From the NCBI GenBank assembly GCA_029931535.1, contig JAQPZY010001628.1, positions 4,664,501 through 4,728,500 of the forward strand: a DNA stretch of 64,000 bases. Reading direction: 5' to 3'. Under the pieces are notes generated by a model. It saw nothing but the letters and a program-made list of their open reading frames with translations. It was not told the DNA's origin and did not search any database. The DNA is from Margaritifera margaritifera. Taxonomy: Eukaryota; Mollusca; Bivalvia; Unionida; Margaritiferidae. The translations under genes and the position numbers were made by a program. Shown in pieces: positions 22,509 through 32,984 of the stretch; position 1 is the stretch's first letter; each line of letters begins with the position of its first letter.

Positions 22509-22925
22509 GGCACTATTTTTATAAATATGGTATACAATAAAATGTAAATGTTCCAAACATCAAGGAAGGATTTAAAGTAAAATATGGATTAAAAGTGTGC
22601 TGATGGTCAAAGCAAACGCGCGCGTAATTAGTCTTCTGATCTAAACGATCATTAGCTGCAGGCAATTGATTAATAAGTGGCATAATCTCCCCGTGTGCTA
22701 TGATTTAACCAATGCGGCTTCACATAATCCCTTTACAATCACTTGAGCTTTGTTTGATCGCCCGCACACTACTTGATTGATATTTACTTTTAGAAACGGA
22801 TCAAATAAAAAAAAAGTTCGCCGATGGAAGAAAAAAAAATTACGTATCGAGGACTCGTCTGTTGAAATTTTCATGCGTCCAAAAGTAAAAAGTGCGCATA
22901 CTTTTGCGCAGATTTCGGCCTCCCA
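22509..22925. other. Unassigned insert between LINE A pieces
   Basis: This segment is next to copy 1 of the duplicated unit and absent beside copy 2. It contains GCGCGCG and other CpG sites, unlike its AT-rich surroundings. It may be the longer 5' part of the same inserted element. No protein is recognisable. Confidence 0.35.
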
Positions 22926-23340
22926 GAGAACCCTGTAAGTGTGACAAGTTAACAATACAAGTAACTGTAATCATCAAAATACTGGCACCCTCTTTTATAA
23001 ACCTTGCTGGGATATTATCAAGGCCTGTCTTTTTACATGGATTAAAGTTACTCGATTCTTTGTAAAACAAAATTCTCACAGGTTGAAGTGGGAGTGTTAT
23101 TTTGAACATTTCTTACACTGTAAAACTTTTATAGAAATATTGAATCTGTTTTAAATGTATTTGAAGGTTGTGGTAATTTCTCCAAAAGAGTACATGCTAC
23201 ATTATTGAAGACGGTATTACAATGATTTGCAGTACCACAGGGACTAGGACAGTTGTTACCATCAATAGTCAAAACAGTATTATCCATTATCTTATGGTAA
23301 GAACTGTAACCCAACAACTTCGACTGTTGCCATCGTTCAT
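22926..23340 (-). mobile_element. LINE relic A, linker segment before the reverse transcriptase
   Basis: The minus strand reads NTVLTIDGNNC, GTANHCNTVFNNVACTLLEKL, PQPSNTFKTDSIFL and, after frameshifts, SNFNPCKKTGLDNIPARFI and KEGASILMITVTCIVNLS. This is the classic order between the endonuclease and the NYRPVS motif in jockey/CR1-type LINEs (family knowledge). It continues logically into SIVPEK at about 21700, so the two pieces belong to one element split by the inserted unit. Confidence 0.88.
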
Positions 23341-23343
23341 TCA

Positions 23344-23400
<57 letters not shown>

Positions 23401-24024
23401 TCAGATTGCTAATGCTCATTCATTTTGAAATATTTTTATTATAGCAAAAGAATGAAAAACTAATGATATTGCGTACAGTGATAATTGTACTTGTTTGTGA
23501 TGTAACAGCTAGAAGGAATCAAAGAAAAGATTAGTTTATTTTCTATATTAATTTATTTAATTTTAGCTTCATTCCATTTCACATAAATAAATTTGCCAAG
23601 ACACTGAAAGAAGCAACAAGTGACCATATTCCTTTCACTTTTTTTATTGCATCTCTATGCAACACAGCTCAGCATACTACATTCACTTTTTTCTTAAACA
23701 AACTTTTTTTTCGTTTTGCGGCCCATGGAAATGTCCAATACCATGGTTCATTACACGAATCTCTCAGTCTCTTTGACGTCCTGTTTTCTTTAGCAAAACT
23801 ACATGCATTACCTTCTTTCTGTTGGCTAGAATCAGGCTCATCTGCAGCTTTGTGCTTGGCAACAAAGAAATTATGTGCAGTTGTCATCAGAAGAGTACAC
23901 ATGATAATCACTCAAAAACGAAAGTATATCTGTACATGACACATCAAAACATTTGATTTTGATGATGATTTATTAACATGTGAGTTCGTATTCCTACGAC
24001 AAATAAAATAAGTCCCAAAATCTT
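23341..24024. repeat. 0.67-kb duplicated unit, copy 2
   Basis: Nearly identical to 21845-22508, in the same orientation, with a (TA)n tract at 23347-23398. It separates the linker segment of LINE relic A (22926-23340) from the more N-terminal piece at 24025-24180. It also carries a copy of the small basic reading frame on the minus strand (23669-23911). Junctions are TTCAT before TCACCAA on the left and AAAATCTT before ATTCTC on the right. I see no clear target-site duplication. Confidence 0.85.
23669..23911 (-). CDS. Small basic reading frame in duplicated unit, copy 2
   Basis: Eighty codons, the same frame as at 22129-22395, with Val to Ala in the first segment and Arg to His before KAADEPD. 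A small indel after KKKVN changes the last residues to VVC and a stop. Conservation between copies reflects recent duplication and is not in itself evidence of function. Confidence 0.3.
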   Translation of the reverse strand: MIIMCTLLMTTAHNFFVAKHKAADEPDSSQQKEGNACSFAKENRTSKRLRDSCNEPWYWTFPWAAKRKKSLFKKKVNVVC

Positions 24025-24180
24025 ATTCTCTTCAACTTTGTTAAAAAATAATTAAATGTTGCCTCTCTAACATCTCTCTGCACTTGATTTCTGACTTTGC
24101 AAAACTTTCTTGTAGTTGTAGAGCAAACAACTTTGCCCTGTGCCTTCCCCACTTTTAATGGGTCTCTATAAGCCCCAGAG
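24025..24180 (-). mobile_element. LINE relic A, region after the endonuclease
   Basis: The minus strand reads KAQGKVVCSTTTRKFCKV followed by RNQVQRDVREATFNYF and LTKLK. This basic stretch resembles the segment between the endonuclease and linker of the same LINE type, where residues like RNQVQRETR-AYF occur (family knowledge). It is cut off on its low-coordinate side by duplicated unit copy 2. The endonuclease itself is not visible further right. Confidence 0.65.
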
Positions 24181-24880
24181 GCACAATGACGTTACCAATC
24201 GGAACACTTTTGGGCCTTTTTACCATTGGTTGTAACAACAACATATCAGAAATGCTACAGTAGCCGACATCGCATATACCTTGTTTACCAAATGATGTTA
24301 TGTGCACGTAAAAGCACCATTCATTACAGCGACTCGACTGATGACTTATTTTTAGCTAAAACAATCCCAAGTTTCCAGCAGGGCTTTCATGACTGACCTA
24401 GCATTCAGAACATCCTCGTCTCTTTCCAATGCGAGTCAGTTATTCAACTCTCTGATGGAGACTCAGAGGTCAATATAGTCATAATTCCCAAACTGGTCAG
24501 TTTTTGGCGGATGAACATCCGGCTAGATATGCGAAGAACAGAATATTATATCAATGAAATACGAGCACTTTTAATTTTTAATATTATTCCTAAAGTGACA
24601 AAATTAGTAGATGCGAAATACAACTTTGAGCGTAAGAAATCTGCACCACGGGTGGGGACCTCACGTTTACCAACTTAAAATGCTAGTTTTTGGCCCATTA
24701 CCATCACCCGGGGTGGGCCCAAACTTTTTGACCACCCCACCCCCCCACCCTCCGGCTTAAACTGGATTATTTATTTCAATAAATATGGGCGAAATGGTAT
24801 GCATCTTGAGTATGGCGTTCATCAGCAAAAAACCGGTCCAGCTGGCTGAAACTGGGAACCAAAGAGGTATATAATGCCAT
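24181..24880. other. Unassigned DNA, partly GC-richer
   Basis: I see no recognisable gene. A poly-C rich stretch (ACCCCACCCCCCCACCC) lies near 24735-24750. Confidence 0.35.
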
Positions 24881-25960
24881 TCTCATGCCGCGAAGAGCAG
24901 AAAAGGCTGTGTGGTCTTGCCAAATGTGGGGTCAGCGCCAGAGCAGATCATCAGATCTGCAAGCGTTCTGGAGGCAACACAATGGCAAGAGACCTGAAAA
25001 GAATATAACTTTTACTATAGCGCAGTTTTGGTTAGGACTATTGTTTTGGAGGTGGGGGGGGGGGCATAGGCCTCCTTTTTCTTGCCCCGGTCAGACTCCA
25101 TTTGAGGTATGTGCTATAGGTCTTCATTTTCCCCAGGCTATGCTCTTTCGATAGGGCAGTTTTGGTCCGGGCTACCACCCGTTTTCGGAGATGGGGCATA
25201 GGTCTCCTTTTTTACCTAGATAAGCACTCTTTGCTAAGCAGCCCAGAGGAGGCGCCCACTACCATTTGGAAGGCCCTATTCACTGCAGTCGACCACCCCA
25301 CCCCACCCACTTTCATCTACCGAAGGCGGGGCTTCTGCTATTACTCCACGTATAATGGTTCGCCTTTTGCATCGACCAATTTCCTCCAGCGATTCAAGGT
25401 TGCTAGCTATGCTTGCTCTGGAGCGGATCTCGTTCTGCTCCTCTGCGGTTTTCTCTTGAGACAGCTCTATTCGCTCCAGAGTTTGTGCCACCAAGCCCAG
25501 TGTATTTGTCTGCAGAAACACACGCGCTTCCATATTGCCAAGTCGATTGTTGAAATTGACCATGCTAGTGCCGTGGGAGGGGGGGGGGAGAGGGACTGCA
25601 GCTGTCCAAAGGGCGGCGGTGTGTGTGGCTTCCCCAAAGGAGTGGCCGCAGGAAGAATTTCTAGGGATCATTTTGGGGACAGCTGAAGATAGTGCTAGCT
25701 CTAGGTCGTTCATGGGAAAGCCTGTGGCTATATTCTTTGTTGGCACCAAACACCATATTATGTACAGGCAGATAGTCCCGATTCAATTTTCTTTTCTTAC
25801 CTCCACTACAGGTCGTTTTCCCCGAGGCTCTGTATTTCATCTATCTGGTCGGGTTGTAGTTCGCATCTGGGAGCAGTGTGTGAAACTCGCCAAAAAATCC
25901 AGCAAGCCCGCAAGACCAGTAACCTCAAAATGCTACTGGTCCTGTCTATGACAAACTGGT
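24881..25960. other. GC- and CpG-rich block with overlapping open frames
   Basis: This kilobase is clearly richer in G, C and CpG than its surroundings. Long frames overlap on both strands: plus 24885-25154, 25162-25686 and 25535-25951, and minus 25276-25749 (157 codons). The minus frame has the most protein-like half, with NFNNRLGNMEARVF, LVAQTLERIELSQEK, TAEEQNEIRSR and ASNLESLEEIGRCK, which looks like a short coiled coil. Between 25010 and 25250 a roughly 125-bp segment is present twice in diverged form (GCAGTTTTGG ... GGGGCATAGG ... CTCCTTTTT). I cannot assign a family. A decayed retroelement coat-like ORF or a host CpG-island exon are both possible. Confidence 0.3.
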
Positions 25961-26211
25961 CATATATTTCATGATTCAAGAAGACAAAATGAAACCAATG
26001 ACTCAGTGGTAAATGCAGGTAGCCATGGACATCAACCCTTATTAAAGTTATCTATATAATGAAAAATGCAAAAATAAAGAAAAACACAAAATAAGATATT
26101 TATATAATATATCAAATTTATTAAATTTGATTAAATTCAGGATAACATGGCCACTGTTTATTAACCAGGACAATGCTACTAACTGTCCAGCTGATAGAGA
26201 TCCATACATAC
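25961..26211. other. Unassigned DNA, possible intron of the hAT-like gene
   Basis: AT-rich DNA that would be intronic if the minus-strand exon at 26212-26570 continues to a further exon at lower coordinates. Confidence 0.3.
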
Positions 26212-26570
26212 CTATCTGGAGGCTGGGCATTAGAATCTGATGTTGCCATTAATGACCAGTCTGAATCATAGTCACAACAGGATTGAGGATCCTCATCCAT
26301 TGACTTGTCATCAATGACAGCATCAGAACTAGAACTAGCCTCCAAAGATGATGCCATGCTATCCAAATTACAGGTGTCCATGAAATCTGATCTGCAGAAA
26401 AATGAGTTCCAGCATTGAATTGCTAGAACTGGATCAAATGTATCCACATCATCAAAATGCAGCTGAACAGTAAATATCATTATCTTGGTCTCAGCATGAA
26501 TCCTATTTCTGTATGCTGTCTTCATTTTCATCATCTGAGACAAGCCCTCTCTCACGAATGTCACTACAGC
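26212..26570 (-). CDS. Exon of a hAT-transposase-like (ZNF862-type) protein
   Basis: On the minus strand the segment starts after an acceptor TTTCTATCAG and ends before the donor GTATGT. The peptide contains REGLSQMMKMKTAYRNRI, then HAETK and FDPVLAIQCWNSF. This is the pattern of the C-terminal dimerisation region of hAT transposases and of host proteins derived from them such as zinc finger protein 862 (SVERGFS-MN-IKT--RNR, then FDP----W; family knowledge). After it comes a Ser/Asp/Glu-rich acidic tail (SLEASSSSDAV, DEDPQSCCDYDSDW). No zinc finger or catalytic core is visible nearby. Sharp splice sites suggest a spliced, possibly domesticated gene rather than a simple transposon, but this single exon cannot decide it. 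Confidence 0.6.
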
Positions 26571-27131
26571 CTGATAGAAACAGAATTAAACCTATCAAAC
26601 ATCGAAGCACCCAAATAATTCCACACGTTGACGTTTGAAATCGGAAGTAGCATGTGTCTTCAGACATCACATAGACGCAGAAGAGATTTTAAACTGGAGT
26701 TGCAAGCGTCTATTGTAAATTGATTATGTGGAAGTTACTTCCCTTCTCATCTCACCCAGCAGACGGAATTGGTATACTCCAGATTCGCGAGTCGTCATCA
26801 GAAACAATTCCCTGTTATTACTTTTTTTTTTTTTACATTTCCCTGTTATTACTTTTTTTTAAACACGGTTTTTATTATTTCTTTTAATATGTTAAAATAT
26901 ACAATTTATAGATTACGTTTTTTTCTACTTACCTAAAAATCGAGCTGGCAACACGGTATGTCTACTCATTTTTTTGCGCCAGCCCGCGGTGAAATTAGCT
27001 GGCATTGGACCTGCAGGCTGGCAGCAATTTTGCGGGCTGTCTGAAAGGCATCTTGGTATACTGGTTTCTTCCAACTGTGTTTCCCAGGCAAACTGGGGGG
27101 TGGGGGGTTACCAGGAACTACATTGAAAATA
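26571..27131. other. Unassigned DNA, possible upstream intron
   Basis: No further exon of the hAT-like gene is recognisable. The segment includes T-runs at about 26821-26862. Confidence 0.35.
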
Positions 27132-27294
27132 CAGTAGAACCTCTCCTGAAAGACCATTACTTGTGTCAAAAAATTCAAGGTCTCTCGAGACATGTGGTCT
27201 CTCATGACAGGTCATAGCATGAAATTATCAATAAATCTGTGCATCGATAATCTGGTCTCCTAAGATAGGGTGGTCTTTCAAGACTGGTTTCACT

Positions 27295-27295
<1 letters not shown>
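27132..27295. mobile_element. pogo/Tigger-like MITE
   Basis: The left end is TA then CAGTAGAACCTCTCCTGAAA. The right end is TCTTTCAAGACTGGTTTCACTG, whose complement starts CAGTGAAACCAGTCTTGAAA. Further words repeat between the arms (GGTCTCTC, GGTCTCC, GGTCTTTC). A length of about 164 bp, no ORF and a TA at the left border fit a Tc1/mariner-superfamily MITE of pogo type (family knowledge). The right end runs directly into a (TA)n tract. Confidence 0.7.

Positions 27296-27296
<1 letters not shown>

Positions 27297-27358
<62 letters not shown>
27297..27358. repeat. (TA)n microsatellite
   Basis: A pure TA run starting at the right border of the MITE, possibly seeded by its TA target site. Confidence 0.95.
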
Positions 27359-27362
<4 letters not shown>

Positions 27363-27439
27363 AGAGAATGACCTAAACGGTAATGTTGTGTTATGTCACA
27401 CATTTCTAATTCTTCTTGGCCAGAAGCCTTCTTTACACG

Positions 27440-28120
27440 CGCAAATGTTAACACATATTTGGTGATTCGTTTCTGGCGGAATGTATCACATATGCTGCGA
27501 CAGAAAAGAATGATAATTATCTGATTGTCTCCTTTCCTCGCCATATAGTGTCATGTGAACAAAAATAGTTCTGAATATAGTTCTTAATGGCGGCGATCTG
27601 AGGTTTCTTTCTCTACATGACGGAAAAGGCCGAGGATGTTCCAATTGACTTCTATGCGATGATATAGCATAAAACGGGAGAAATCGCCTGAAAATGATGG
27701 AGAACTCAGTCATACGTTAAAGTACGATAGACAAAATAGAACATTGTTTAAAGCATTATGAGACCTTTATGGAATTACATGCACAAGTTCAGTGAAATTC
27801 CCGAGGTGTTCAGATTACCTGTAAGTGGACTATTCGGACCACCACAACGAAGCAAAAACAAGTCTCAGATGTATGTCGGCGTAGTAATTTGCAGAGAAAT
27901 CAAACATTTTCTTCGCCGGAAATTTCTTCGCAAAATAAGAAACCGCAATCTACTGTTCGGACCATCTCTGCTTTTTTACGATTGGATTGACTATAGGATT
28001 TACCGAGTAGTTGGGATTGAAAAAATAGTTCGTTGCATTCTCAACTTCTCAAGTAATCCTTGTTTCGTAAATAGCCAGCGTGGTCCGAAGGGGAGCTATC
28101 GGCATACATTCGAGGTATGA
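27440..28120. repeat. Diverged direct duplication, copy 1
   Basis: The segment shares many words in the same order with 28530-29170: TCATGTGAACAAAA or CATGTGAACAAAAGTAG, GAATATAGTTCT, AAAGGCCGA-GATGTTCC, GATGTATGTCG, CGCCGGAAATTTCT, GCTATCGGCATACATT and GAGGTATGA. The order and orientation are kept but sequence identity is moderate. I do not recognise it as a known element. Frames such as 27758-28120 look like passengers. Confidence 0.65.
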
Positions 28121-28529
28121 TCCCTTTGATAGACTGAAAAGTAACAAATGTAGACGGATTATTCATAAACTGCTCCCCAGGTGAATGTCTCGCTTCTCTA
28201 GATTCACCACTGCCACCACAAGTTGCAGAAAAGACTGCTCTTGATTTTACCTGATTTTTCAAAGGATTCGCAAAAAAGTTACGGAAAATATATAAATTGG
28301 AAACCTTTATTTAGCAACTCTGACACTGCTATTGTTAATTTTTCACCAGTTCTAGTCAAATTAAACATAGGAACAGAAATGACAACTTAAAACGAGGCTG
28401 ACCCCAGGGTTAAACGGTCATTGACGTTGTTTACATTCGTCTTTGCAATTTGAACATCGCTCGGCCATTTCCGTTAAGTCGAGAAATAGCCTCTGAAGTA
28501 GGTGTAGGAATACATATCAATTATGGGTC

Positions 28530-29170
28530 TGGTGATTCTCCTCCGGCGGAGTGCACCACATATGTTACGACAAAGAAGGCCGCAGTGTTCCGATTGTGAC
28601 GTTCCTCCTTCCGTCGCTATATTGTGGCATGTGAACAAAAGTAGTTCAGAATATAGTTCTCAATGACGGCGAATTACATCCGAGGTTTTTTTCTCGACTT
28701 GAAGGTAAAGGCCGAAGATGTTCCGATAGTCGTCACTGTATAGCTGATAGGGACTATTCACTATCACTAAAACGCTTGCTAACAAGCAATCTTGTTTAAC
28801 CAGCTTTCGCGTGTCTCTGGGAGATCTTCGCCAAGAGAAAGTCATTCGGACTACCTCTGCTATTTCTGCGAGACATACATATGCCTCTGATGTATGTCGA
28901 CGCAATAATTTACAGAAAAAAATCATACATATTGTTCGCCGGAAATTTCTACGCAGAAAAGAAACCACAATCTATACGGACCACCTCAGCTATTTCTACG
29001 ATAGGATTAACCGTAGGATTTACCGGAAAGTTGCGAATGAAAAATAGTTCATTACATTTGCAACTTCTCGCTCAATCCTTGTTTCATAAATAATCGAGGT
29101 GGTCCGAACGGCAGCTAATGGCAGCTATCGGCATACATTTTGAGGTATGATGCGTAGGATTGACCGAGAA
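28530..29170. repeat. Diverged direct duplication, copy 2
   Basis: Partner of 27440-28120, offset by about 1.07 kb. An extra short repeat of GCAGCTAATGGCAGCTATCG occurs near its end. It could be an old tandem duplication of host promoter-like DNA or two insertions of one unknown repeat. Confidence 0.65.
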
Positions 29171-29460
29171 GTTGCGAATGAGCGAGAGCCTGATAAAGGT
29201 CTATCAAATCTGTTTGATTCCCATTATTACCCAGGATTTTCTTTTTCACTTTTAATCAGAATCCACTGGCTTGAGCAAAGCTTATATACCACAAAAGTTG
29301 GTCTAATGCGTATACCCAGTGGACCAATAAATGTGGACATATTTCATGGACAACAATAACTAAAAAAATTTTTTTTTTTTTTTAAATTCTTTGTTATATA
29401 TATTTAAATGGGCAAAAAGTCCTCCCTGTACACGTGAAATGAGCGCACTTCCTGACGCGG

Positions 29461-29695
29461 GGCCCCGGGTAGCCTAGTGGTCTAAGGCGTTTGCCTTAAC
29501 CGATCACTGCCATCTCACCTCTGTCAGCGTGGGTTCGAGTGTCTGACTCGGCCAATGTGGATATGTGAGAAAACTTGCCAGTAGCTTCCCGTGGGTTGGT
29601 GGTTCTTCCCGGGGTTTGCCCTGGTTCTTCCTCCACCAGATAAATAATGTAAGCGCTTAGAGTTTTTTAAAGATAAAGCGCTTTACTAAGTCTTC

Positions 29696-29726
<31 letters not shown>

Positions 29727-29755
29727 GTCTATTATTATTATTATTATTATTACAC
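29461..29755 (+). mobile_element. Class II tRNA-derived SINE, family 2, copy 1
   Basis: The head resembles a Leu/Ser-type tRNA (GTAGCCTAGTGGTCTAAGGC as A-box region, GTGGGTTCGAGTGTCTG as B-box region). The body holds AGTAGCTTCCCGTGGGTTGG, GGTTCTTCC and GTTCTTCCTCCACCA, also found at 40.2 and 44.3 kb. This copy extends further, through AAAGCGCTTTACTAAG, and ends in an (ATTT)n then (TTA)n tail (29698-29753). The body resembles the conserved central domain described for bivalve SINEs, which is recalled and not verified here. Confidence 0.85.
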
Positions 29756-31258
29756 CAGCACGCTTGATGCTTGCACAACAATACCTACTTTTCGAGTGGA
29801 CTAGGGCATAACGAATACTGTAACATTTGGATAATAGGCATATACCGGAAAATCAGCGTATATGAAAATTAAACGCACACTGGCCTTTCGGTATTTTATA
29901 GCTTATACGTTTGTACAAAAAAAAAAGTAGTATAAGACGCAAAATTCACTCTTTTGATGATTACATTCTTCTGAATTAAATGCTTAGTGTGTCAATTTAT
30001 CTATTTTAGAGCCTTGTATTGTTACTGCCTTTTCTGTCTTTTTATCTTACTTTCCTTTCATCAAACATCTTTGTGTAACACGCCATATAATTTGGTTGAT
30101 ATAAGCGTAAATACTGAATCTTTACACTTGATTGTATTGTGACGCATTACACAGTCGATAAGTACATATAAATATTAAGCTCCTATCACCATTACTATTT
30201 TTTTACAAAAAAGAAGTGTATACGCTTATTATCGATATTTTACAGTATTACGCTAAAAGGTCAGAAGGTCAGGTCACTCTTGTCGAGTATAAACACGTAC
30301 AATGCTTTAATTTGTTATGGCACCGTTCGCGCATAAGCAGTAAGCGAGATACCCTATTGCCGTAGTCCAAATTTGTGCACTTTTGATCTTTCTCATTTTC
30401 ACCCGAATGTGTCTTCTTCGCATGCACCCGTTTAATGACACGATTTCAAACAATCGCAACATCTTCGGCATTTTGCGGCAAGTCTTGTCTTGACGGAAAT
30501 GACCGAGCGATGTTCTGATTGGATTTTATAGTAGTGCTCGACAATCCACGGAAACATCCGGAGAATCACACCTAATAATTTTCTGCGTTGTGCATGACGC
30601 AAATGCTGAAGCCGGTGGCTAAACTCACGAAGGAATTTTTGTTATCTATTTGTAATAAGACTCTAACAATACGTCCTGTCTATCAAATTGTATTATAAAG
30701 GCTCTTTCAAAGCAAGGTAACTAGCAACCGATTTTAGTCATAGTGGTCAAACATTTATCTGTGTGGAAGACAGTTGACAGAAGCTGCTATTGGAGAAAAT
30801 TCTGCCTTTTTCATCAAAGCACATTGAGATAAAATCAACAAAAAGATTACTGGTAAAGACATTTCCATTACAGTTGTAAAGGGCGCGACCATGTTCGTAT
30901 CACGTGACATTCCGCCATTACTGTACTTATATTGCCCAGCGCTCGGTATTGTATATAGAAACTATTGGTACATTTTACTGTAATTGTCATTTATTTGCAC
31001 AAGTATTTAAGTTAACAGGGCATAGCTGTGAAACAATATTTTGTGAATTGGGCACCTTAAAGTGTCATTGTTGTTATAATGCAACCCTTTTCCCATATAA
31101 TTTTGCCTGATCAGTGCTCTTTTTTTTAAAATCCAAAAGCGGTAATTTTTGCGACGATTTTTCTTTTCCTGAGTTATTTATTTCATAACTCTAAACAAGT
31201 ATTAGTTTTTCTAACACTATTTGTTGTCTTTTAGTTAAACCAATTGTGTGCCAGATAG
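29756..31258. other. Unassigned DNA with scattered CpG
   Basis: I see no gene. The stretch 30350-30620 is richer in CpG than its surroundings (TTCGCATGC, CATCTTCGGC, TGACGGAAATGACCG) and could be promoter-like, but no downstream coding exon is visible. Confidence 0.35.
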
Positions 31259-31350
31259 AAACTTGTTGAGGTATAGGATAATACCCAGGTGTTAGGTTAT
31301 TACCCAGGTGTTAGGTTGATACCCAGGTGTTAGGTTAATACCGGGAAGAA
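31259..31350. repeat. 18-19-bp tandem repeat, about 3.5 units
   Basis: The unit is TACCCAGGTGTTAGGTTA with small changes. Confidence 0.85.
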
Positions 31351-31509
31351 GGTTAAAATATAGTTGGAAAACAAATATGTACAGTTTCATTGAAGTGCGT
31401 CTAATTTTAGCGATTCTATCTAGGGGTCAAAATAAAATGTCAAAGGTAGGCATTTAGTGCTAAATTAAGGCGTCCTCGGCAACTTGAGAGTCTGTTCGAC
31501 GAGACTAGC

Positions 31510-31570
<61 letters not shown>

Positions 31571-31571
31571 T
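31510..31571. repeat. (AAT)n followed by (ATT)n, a perfect palindrome
   Basis: About 31 bases of AAT repeats are followed directly by a similar length of ATT repeats, so the whole 62 bp is self-complementary and can form a hairpin. Confidence 0.95.
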
Positions 31572-31929
31572 TCCATCGTCAAGTATTAATCAAAGACTAT
31601 AGTTAGCTGAATTCATTTTGAGTGAAATTCTATATAATTAAATAAATACTACATTTCTAAGAGGGAGTACTTGTCACCCCCTCGAAAATCATTGTCAACC
31701 TAGGTTTCGCGTCAGTTGACATTGTATTGTGTCGGAGTGACAATATGCACTTTCACTTTCTCAAAAAAATAAATAGTTATATTGTACACTTAAGAACTTG
31801 TACTGAAATATAATGAAGTGTTTGATGGACATTACAATCTTCTAACAATTTAGCCCATAACATCACATTTTACAATTTTATCCTTTGATTAAAATGGCAA
31901 AGTTTTCCACTTCGTATTTATTTTCCAGT
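31572..31929. other. Unassigned AT-rich DNA
   Basis: No gene or repeat that I can support. Confidence 0.4.
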
Positions 31930-32640
31930 TTTGTCTCGCCTGCGACAAATGTCGCAACGGCGAGACATAGCGATCACAATGTCCGTCCGTCTGTCCGGCA
32001 TCACCTTTTGGTCTGACATTTTTAAAGGGTATATCTCCTGTTTTTATCCGGGGATCATCATTAGACTTTGTCCACAAATGCATTATGGGGGTAGGAATAT
32101 CTTTTGAGATTAGCATCCAGGGAGCTCAAAGGTCAAATTCACAGGAAGAAATTATTTAAATTTTAGGTGCACGTTCAATGATTACAGCTTTTTGATCTGG
32201 TAGTACCATTATTCCGTAGATGAATTAACATCAAAGTAAAGATGATTACCATGGGATATTAATATTGATACTGGTGTGGAGGTGAAAAGATCAAAGGCCA
32301 AGGTCACAGTGGTCAGTTTCTTATTTTTTGCTCGGAAAATATCGTGTCAATGAAATAGGCATTATACTTTTTTAACCAGATTCACCAGTATACATTGCAC
32401 ATCCTTAGAGATAATGGATCTAGGCGTGAAAGGTCACGGTCACAGGGTAAATTGTTTCCAGGGTTAATTGTTAATAGCTGTATGAAGGTGCTACATCTGC
32501 TGTTTCCATACGTGTATTGTTATGACGTGTATTGTTATGACATGTGTATTGTTATGACATGTGTCACATATTAACAGAGGAATGAGTTGATCAAAGGTCA
32601 GAGGCCAAGGTTACAATGGTTGTTTAGTCATGTGTTACTA
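31930..32640 (+). repeat. Interspersed repeat with AGGTCA-like half-sites
   Basis: It begins GTCTCGCCTGCGACAAATGT, with an inner GTCGCAACGGCGAGACA that forms an inverted repeat with it, followed by GTCCGTCCGTCTGTCCGGC. Further on, words such as AGGTCAAATTCACA, AGGCCAAGGTCACAGTGGTC, AAAGGTCACGGTCACAGGG and CAAAGGTCAGAGGCCAAGG recur. A short CGTGTATTGTTATGA repeat lies at 32510-32565. It has the build of an old non-coding transposable-element family, which I cannot name. Confidence 0.55.
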
Positions 32641-32984
32641 TGGCTGCAATGACATCAGCGTAGGTGATAGGATAAAGCCACTTTTTTTAAAAAAATTCCC
32701 AAAGTCAACATTTATTGCCGATGAATAATTTACTATTTACAGTTTTAGAGACAGGCCCACGCTGAATGTAATATTACATTCAATTTTAGAAACAACACAA
32801 CACAACAAAACATCACCCCTTCTGATCTACTATCATATAGGTTTAATACATTAATAACTCTTGTTAAATTTTATCATTGTCCTTAATTCACAGATTTTCC
32901 ACTCCGCAGATTTTAATTTCAAATACGGGGTAATGAAAGAGTTTCCTGTGTAAAATATAGTACCCTGTTTTATATGGGTACATT

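Noticed and set aside
21845..24024. An LTR retrotransposon with 0.67-kb LTRs
   Set aside because: The repeats lack TG...CA ends, and the DNA between them is a LINE linker segment continuous with LINE pieces outside the repeats, not gag-pol.
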